The notes under the pieces: generated by a model | Told to the model about the DNA's origin: nothing | What the model saw: the letters and a program-made list of their open reading frames with translations, nothing else | Databases searched by the model: none | Assembly: GCF_000003815.2 (NCBI RefSeq) | Contig: NC_049981.1 | Location: 6,016,949 to 6,080,948, forward strand | Reading direction: 5' to 3' | Source of the DNA: Branchiostoma floridae | Taxonomy: Eukaryota; Chordata; Leptocardii; Amphioxiformes; Branchiostomatidae | DNA: 64,000 bases | Program-made: the position numbers and the translations under genes | Part shown: positions 57,963-64,000 of the stretch, piece after piece | How positions within the stretch are numbered: the stretch's first letter is position 1 | Layout: each line of letters starts with the position of its first letter

Positions 57963-59351
57963 TTAGATCCTGAAAACATGCAATGGCTACACTAAGACCC
58001 GTCCCGATTGTTATAAATAGCCTTTTTTGAAAACTGTATGGCAAAAGATGTTAAAGAGCATACCTGTGATTCTCTCTTGTTACCTTGTGTTGGGTCGATG
58101 AATGTCTTTCTGCAACTTAAAAAGGGACAGCGTGGTACAAGCCGATCGGGAGCTTCCCTGACTTTTCTCGGCACTGGGAAGGCTACCCGCCCGCCCAGGT
58201 CAACTAGGCACCCTGGTGATCGTTTTGCGGGTTGAGATAAAGTTACCTTGTAAGTAATAACGGCTAACTTAAAAAAAGAATGACTGCCTAAAAGAAGGTA
58301 AGTAAAAAGAAAATGGTAAGAAATACAACTAGCTTAAAAATACTTGTCTGCCTAGCAGTCTCAAATACGTCTAGCGAAGATGCGCATGCTGGTGGGAAAT
58401 GTGAAAAGAGTGGTTTAGAAAGAAATTGATTTACGTCACCCATACAATAAATAAACATACAAGTAACATATTCAATAGTTTATTTGATATTCATTGATTA
58501 ACAATGCCGCACAGGCCTGTACACGTGGAAACAATGCGAGACAAACACATTTCCACGTGTCTGCTCTTTATGCAAGAGTTTTTTTTGTACGTAGGGGAAC
58601 TGAAGAGAAAGTGGGTCGAGGCAGTTGTCTACATGTGATCAAATACTAGTACATTTTATGGTAGTTTCTTAAGCCTTTTCTTTGAAAAATCAAACCTGAA
58701 CAAGTGTTTGTTTGTTTGAATCTTTATTGTCCAACTAACTCAACACAGGCTAGGGGCCACCCAGCCATTGATATACAGTCAAACCTTGCCTAGTGGCCGA
58801 CTATGAATAAGGTCCACCTAGCCATTGATATACAGTCAAGCATGAACTAGTTACCACCTCTACATAAAAACCACGTGGATAAATGAGTGGGTGGATGAAT
58901 GGTTGAATGAATAGATGAATTCATAATTATAAGAAATGTGATGCTTCGCAGATAAAAGCTTAATTACGTACACTGTACCATTGAGGAATTTTACAATACA
59001 TGTTACCACGGGACATACATTATAAATTATCGATGTGTGGAGGCTCTGTTAAGTATATAACAAAAAACTGGGTCATGGGTGGGTCTGGGTTTTGGATATG
59101 GCTATAGCTATAGCCTTTTTTCTGCTAGGCTAAAGAAAACAAATTCTGAAACAAAATAGATGTGAGACCGAAGTTCATTTATTCATCTATGCCTTCTATC
59201 CTTCGTTTATTAATTCATCCGCTGATTCTTTGATTTCGCCGATTGATTCATCTCATCCTTCATTCATCTATCAAGGTACATACCTTGTAATCACAATGCT
59301 TTAATAATTCTGTTTACTTTGGGTCTACAGCTGCAGCTGTACATAATCATA
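57963..59351. other. intergenic region, no gene seen
   Basis: About 58707-58765 looks like a LINE 3' end on the minus strand (AATAAAGATTCAAAC plus a CAAA repeat). About 58770-58840 has two copies of AGCCATTGATATACAGTCAA. The rest is unremarkable. Confidence 0.45.
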
Positions 59352-59489
59352 GAATACAACACGATGTATTCCGTATCACCAGAGGTACCAGCCAGACCGC
59401 GGGTCGTATCGCCCGAAGGCCGGAGGGTGATCCGACCCCCGGGAGGGCTGGCACCAAGGGTGATGCGGAAGACACTGTGTTGTATTTCA
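59352..59489. repeat. fold-back element with GC-rich centre
   Basis: Left arm begins GAATACAACACGATGTATTC. The complement of the right arm begins GAAATACAACACAGTGTCTT and both continue through CCG-ATCACC and ACCAGCC to a GGGTCG centre. Arms of roughly 55-60 bases match imperfectly. Probably a small MITE. Confidence 0.65.
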
Positions 59490-60191
59490 GTTATGTCATA
59501 CCCACCTAAGAAAACACATGTTTCGATGTGAAATGCGCTAGAAGTTGAGGGAATTTGGTGCCCTCAAACAAAAATTGTTTCAACAGTAATGTTCCAAAAT
59601 CCGAATCAGGTATTTGACTTTCCGACCGCGCCGCACTCGGCGTGCACAGAAACCATTCGAATTATTCGATAAAACAAGCCTGTGTGATAAATATTCGAAC
59701 CCTGTATGGTACGGCTTTTATCACACGATCCGGAACACTTCCATCGAACGTTATCGCAGCCCAGGCATGAGATAAAATAACTTATCAAAGTCAACGTACG
59801 TTTCTGAAACATGACAAACGCGCACAAGATATAGGGATTCAGGGATAAATCCGTCAACGATTACTTTAGGGTTTCTTCGTAAAGGCTACTTGACAGCATC
59901 TACGTTGAACTGTCATCATATATGGACTGTAAGGGTAAGATAACCTGTATCGTCCCCCGTCTCTGTACTTTTGTGTCAATAAAGTATAGTCTATAGTCAT
60001 CCCTGTTGGCTTATTGTTTTGTTATGGTTATTACTTTTATCATAATAAATAATTCCACTGGAACACGCGCATCGCATCTGTTGATCTTCATACTTTTATA
60101 CGTTCCGTACCTTAGCGACAACAATTAACGTACATTCATATACTTCGTTCTATACAATAAATCACACAACTCATCAACCATTGTCTTGCAC
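59490..60191. other. intergenic region before the FN1 gene
   Basis: No gene seen. An AATAAA near 59980 on the plus strand has no matching gene. A purine-rich stretch follows at about 60240-60420. Confidence 0.4.
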
Positions 60192-60197
60192 TTTATT
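60192..60197 (-). promoter_or_regulatory. possible poly(A) signal of the FN1 gene
   Basis: TTTATT on the plus strand (AATAAA on minus), about 325 bases past the FN1 stop. Confidence 0.35.
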
Positions 60198-60521
60198 TTG
60201 AAGAAGATGAGTTTAGAGAGAGGATTCGATGGTGATCTAACTAGAAAAAGGTGAAAGTAGGGCAGAAATTATAAAGAAAAAAGGAAAGAACTTAAAAGAG
60301 AGTGGAAGAAAAATGAGAAATAGAAGGAAAGAATGAGATGAAACAAAAGATCTGGGAGATGGAAAAATAATTATTAAAGAAATGGTAAGAACTGACCAGA
60401 AAAAAAGCAGAAAGGAAGCAGATTAAACGGAAAGAGTCATGTTGATTGGGTGCTGAGCACAGAAAAAGACAGGATCATGCCATGACGTCATTAACATGGC
60501 GTGTTGGCCTTTGCCCCCTGT

Positions 60522-61922
60522 TTATCCGCAGGTGACCCTGCCAGTGCCCTCTCCCACGCATGTGCAGGTGAGGGTGAAGCCCTGGTACTGGATCTGCCAG
60601 GTCTGGCCCACGGTGTAGGACTGGCCCTCGTACACACACCGCTCGTTAGCAGGGTTGTCTGTATTAAAAGAAATATGCGAACCAGCAGGTTAGCTAGCGA
60701 AGTCAATGAACAGTTGCATAGCTGTCGTTTGGGACAGCATCGTTAACACTAAATAAACAATCATTGTTTAGGACCGCATCAGTGAACCAATCAGAATTTC
60801 TGGGATTTTTTCCTTAAAGGGCTCCGTTATCATTTTTGACCAAAAACTAGTTCAAAATAATTTATTGGGGGATTTCGCGGGGGTTCTTTTCCAACCCTCC
60901 GGCACATCCAAGTATTTTACCATGTATGGTAAAATATTTACTCCCAGGCATCGGCATGGCCCTTTGTATAAATCAATTAGCCATTCAGCCAATCAGCAAC
61001 TAGAAGTAACAAATAATACAACGTGAATTAAAAAAACCTGAATCTGATTGGTTAATATTCACACGGTATGGCGGCAGAACAAGCAAATTTGAACAGACAG
61101 TGACTACTGATACAGGAATACTTGAAGGAGCACAGGGAAAATACAAACTGACGTAAAAGTTATGACCTTGGAATACAAAATGGCGACATAAAACGTAGAT
61201 AAGAACGACTCACTGGAGGGTGCGCAGGAATAGTATCCGGTACCATTGCCCTCGCAGGTACAGATGAGCATGTAGCCCCCGTTAGTCATATACCACTGCT
61301 GACCGATCTGGTACGTCTGACCGTTAGCCTGGCAGACATCTACAGCTACCGGCATCTGGGCTGGGTTGATAACCATTCATCAATATTAACTTATAAACAT
61401 TAGCTTTGACCTATTTAACGATATTTATGATAACTAAAGCACGTACTACCGATGACCGATCTGGAAGGTTTGGTAGTTATACTGGCACACATCCACGTCT
61501 ACCAGCATCTCGACTGGGTTAGAAATAACAACTTATCAATATTAACTAACTTGCATCTAGTTAATAACATTAACTACAGCCTACACCGCCGCTATGTATT
61601 TGTGTTTTTGTGTTTTTGTGTGTGTAATGTGTGCTTGTGTGTGCATGTGCGTTTGTGTGTGTTGCTGTGTGCGTGTTGGAACGTGTATACACGGCTATGT
61701 ATGTATTTGTGTATGTGTGTGTGGTGTGTGTGTGTGTGTGTGTGTGAGTGTGTGTGCGCGCCTCGTGTTTATGCATGTGTGTGGATGCGTCCATGTGCCA
61801 ATCTAACGCGGAACTTACTGGCTGTACCCGTTCCGGTTCCCGTACCGGTACCACACTGCATCTCGTAACAGCAGCCGACCTGCACGGGGGTACAACCGGG
61901 CTGGTAGGTCATCGGGGGACAC
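60522..61922 (-). CDS. fibronectin type I domain protein, 3' exons
   Basis: Three spliced exons on the minus strand. Exon 61922-61819 has a CACAG acceptor and GTAAGT donor and encodes C-P-P-M...G-C-C-Y-E-M-Q-C then a Gly-Thr repeat. Exon 61360-61214 (AACCCAG acceptor, GTGAGT donor) encodes one FN1 module, C...Y-Q-I-G-Q-Q-W...C-T-C-E-G-N-G-T-G-Y-Y-S-C. Exon 60658-60522 (ATACAG acceptor) encodes a second, C...Y-T-V-G-Q-T-W...C-T-C-V-G-E-G-T-G-R-V-T-C-G-stop. All internal borders are phase 1, the usual rule for shuffled extracellular modules. FN1 modules are secreted, disulphide-bonded and bind matrix or protease partners. The 5' exons were not found and may lie beyond the window. Confidence 0.75.
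61446..61513 (-). pseudogene. broken FN1 exon copy
   Basis: An acceptor (AACCCAG) and the first 22 codons of an FN1 module (M-L-V-D-V-D-V-C...Q-T-F-Q-I-G) end in TAG. The W and C-T-C half is missing. It lies between two real exons, so it is a decayed exon duplicate, presumably skipped. Confidence 0.65.
61592..61790. repeat. GT-rich microsatellite
   Basis: Long irregular GT repeat (AC on the minus strand) inside the FN1 gene intron. Reading frames across it on either strand are artefacts. Confidence 0.85.
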
Positions 61923-61984
61923 CTGTGGGGCAAGATCAAAAAAATGTCCTTCATTTGTGTGGCGGGTCTTTAAAAAAATCACGG

Positions 61985-62168
61985 GTCTTAGTGGCAAGTG
62001 CGCAGATGTTGGCACACTGGCAGCACCTAAGCCGTAGGTGTTTTTGCACCTATAGACAGGTTAGCCGTGAGGCTCGGTGGGCGTCACTCCACCGTCATTG
62101 GGGCATGGCAAGTATCGAACTCGGGACCTACTGATTCTGATTTCAACGCTCTAGCCATTGTGTCACAC
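61985..62168 (-). mobile_element. tRNA-derived SINE
   Basis: Minus strand: box A-like ATGGCTAGAGCG and box B-like GAGTTCGATAC within about 70 bases, followed by a non-tRNA body. It lies upstream of the FN1 exon at 61922. Confidence 0.5.
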
Positions 62169-62932
62169 AGATAGGGGTCTTTAACGTGCTTGAAATGTGG
62201 CTTCTATACAGGGGAAACTAGGTACAGAATAAGATGATTTTTGGCTCAGAATTAAAAAAAAACTGCAGCAAAATTACATTGAAACAAAGAAAGCACAATA
62301 CATAATGGTTCCTTGATAGGAGAAATGAAGGACAACAAATAGAAAAAAATAACACAAAATCTGAAATAGAATAAAGGTCAATGATCAACAACCTTCACAA
62401 GCGTTTCTTTGCGAAAAACGTTCTATATCTATAGCTTAAATCTAGCCTTACATGAGGTAAAAATGAAAACAGACATAAACCAGTAAAACCAGTAAAACCG
62501 GTTTTGCGTTACTTTCAAAAGCTTGTTCGTTCAAGCCTCAACGACCTATAGTATCTAATAGATATAATGTTCATAATGTCCATATTTTTTGTAATTTTTT
62601 TGTTGACAAGCCACAGTAGTAAGTTTAAACAAAATGAAACACAGCTTGCTTACAAAATTTAATCTAAATGTATTTTCTTGAAACAGTGCGCATACATATT
62701 TGAAAAAGTAAAACAGCAAAAATTCAAAGGCAACTCCCCGCCGTATGAAAGTTGTCTACGGAACAGAACAAATTATGCAAGGAAAGACAACTTTCTTGAC
62801 GTCACATGCACAAGCGATGCCTCCGAGTTCCTGTTGGATGGTCACTAGTGAGTAGCACTTGGGACGTGAACACGCGCGTTTCTTTCTAAGTTTCTACCTC
62901 CAGAACTTTCATTGATGAAGATATTCAAGATA
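62169..62932. other. intergenic or intronic sequence, nothing recognised
   Basis: AT-rich, no convincing exon on either strand. Confidence 0.4.
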
Positions 62933-63310
62933 TTACTGATATTTACAGACAGGTATGTGGATATATAGTTGAAAAAGGTTAAAGCTTGCTGTTTGTGAAG
63001 TAATTGGGCGTACGTCATCATAGGTAAAGTTTTTTTTTTTATTGTTTAGTTCTTTTTTTGCAAAAGCCGTGTATGCAGCCAAGTGAAGGATTTTCGACAA
63101 TGTGGATATAGCGTTGAGAGAGTTGTTTGTCTTTTTATTCTGTATTTGTGTCGCCGATTTTACAGTAAAGTGATCATTTTTTCTCACCTCTTCTATAAGC
63201 GCCTTTTGGAGTTTGTTTTGCAAAGATGAAAATGTATGCCCGAAGGCTATCAGTAAGTAAGTGTGATATAAAATAATAATAATTGGTACAGTTACATTTA
63301 CATGTGACAC
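62933..63310 (-). other. open frame, possibly a decayed NACHT-protein fragment
   Basis: 125 codons. The middle (A-I-S-T-L-S-K-I-L-H-L-A-A-Y-T-A-F...F-T-Y-D-D-V) faintly resembles the winged-helix region of NLR-type NACHT proteins (L-x-x-L-A-x-x-G-L...F-x-x-x-D-L). The ends look non-coding. The match is weak and may be chance. Confidence 0.2.
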
Positions 63311-63703
63311 CTATAATAAGATAATAACAAACAGGCGGCTAAGAACCAGAGATACTAGTTATTCTGTTGGGTCACCAGGACTGACTCAAGGCATAGGCTC
63401 TATTCTGAGATCTTATCTTCTATAGATCTTATGATCGCTGAGTATTTTATTATTTGCAATTCACGCTTGAACAAAAATAACCTTTAAAAAGTGCTAGTTT
63501 GCTCTTTCAATTCATATTACTAGTACTGACTCTCGAACTACAAAAACATTTACAGGATGTGGTTTGCTGGTTATTTGATTGTTCGTACTCGATTCAGAAC
63601 CTTTGTTTTTCTACCTTGAGCGCTCGCGTCTACTAAAAAAAATGAATTCTTTGAAATAACAATTTGCTCCATTCAATTTTAGGATTTCGTGAGAAGAAAC
63701 AAC

Positions 63704-64000
63704 ATGGATGAATCCACGAAAGGACATTTGGATCCCTTGAAAATACCCCATGTTCGCTACAAGAAGCTACATGCAGACAACAACCCGGACTTTGAGGGCG
63801 AACTGACTCTAGTCGAAGACAACCCCGGGGACGAGACTAGACTTCTGGAAGACAACAACTCCGGGGACGAGTCGAGCAGCACTCAAGAAGACCTGGGAAC
63901 GAGCATTACCGGAAATGTAACCGGAACAGCCTGGGATCGAGGTTCTAATTTGTCTTTATTAAGCAATCTAAGCGAGCACCATACTTCCGATTCTGAGGAC
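63704..64000 (+). CDS. first coding exon of an unidentified acidic protein, runs off the window
   Basis: An acceptor (pyrimidine-rich, TTTTAG ending at 63682) precedes a 21-base leader and an ATG in a good context (AACAACATGG). The next 99 codons stay open to the window edge. The stretch is acidic and Ser/Thr/Asn-rich, with a short internal repeat (L-V-E-D-N-P-G-D-E-T and L-L-E-D-N-N-S-G-D-E-S). It looks like a disordered cytosolic N-terminus, for instance of a membrane transporter, but I cannot name the family. Confidence 0.55.
   Translation, partial: MDESTKGHLDPLKIPHVRYKKLHADNNPDFEGELTLVEDNPGDETRLLEDNNSGDESSSTQEDLGTSITGNVTGTAWDRGSNLSLLSNLSEHHTSDSED

Noticed and set aside
60501-60746. 81-codon plus-strand frame
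   Set aside because: Antisense of the terminal FN1 exon.
61452-61868. 138-codon cysteine/valine-rich frame
   Set aside because: It reads through a GT microsatellite and the antisense of a real FN1-gene exon.

Overview
The window looks like draft (gap-containing) nuclear DNA of an invertebrate chordate, most likely a lancelet (Branchiostoma). The grounds are a young tandem array of single-exon leucine-rich-repeat (LRR) receptor genes, dense MITE, LINE and SINE insertions, intron-bearing genes with GT-AG borders, and three N runs. The species call is inference; nothing here proves it.

Bases 1-50,000 hold a rolling segmental duplication of one LRR-transmembrane gene family. I use four type names. 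Type A is A1 63-1373, A2 21441-22761 and A3 44762-46072. Type B is B1 8616-10022 and B2 36562-37971. Type C is C1 11507-16285, C2 39800-41149 and C3 48281-49174. Type D is D1 5008-6465 and D2 26123-27392. The order is A1 D1 B1 C1 A2 D2 (6.4 kb extra segment) B2 C2 A3 C3, so the repeating unit is about B-C-A-D. A1, A3, B1 and B2 are intact. A2, D1 and D2 are broken. All three C genes have lost the membrane segment by three different events. An intact product has a signal peptide, an LRRNT, about four LRRs, an LRRCT with ten cysteines, a Ser/Thr-rich stalk, one membrane helix and a tail with three I-P-P-I-x-N-T-x-Y repeats.

The duplicates act as dated empty sites for transposons. Each of these elements is present in one copy and absent from its paralogue: a 955-bp TTAA-flanked MITE and a 2.47-kb non-LTR retrotransposon inside C1, a 908-bp TTAA MITE behind C1, a 373-bp inverted-repeat element behind B2, a 510-bp TTAA MITE behind C2, and a 1.08-kb Helentron-like element before A2. 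The large TTAA MITEs carry clusters of perfect TGACGTCA (CRE/ATF) palindromes.

Bases 29226-35672 are present only between D2 and B2 and contain repeats and a few exon-like pieces of an unidentified intron-bearing gene.

Bases 52000-57500 hold two diverged, convergent members of the same receptor family (E1 plus strand, frameshifted; E2 minus strand, intact). E2 keeps the ten-cysteine LRRCT and the tail motif, which argues that both are functional. From 57500 on the sequence is repeat-rich intergenic DNA, then the 3' exons of a minus-strand fibronectin type I domain gene (60522-61922), and at the right edge the first coding exon of an unidentified acidic protein (from 63704).
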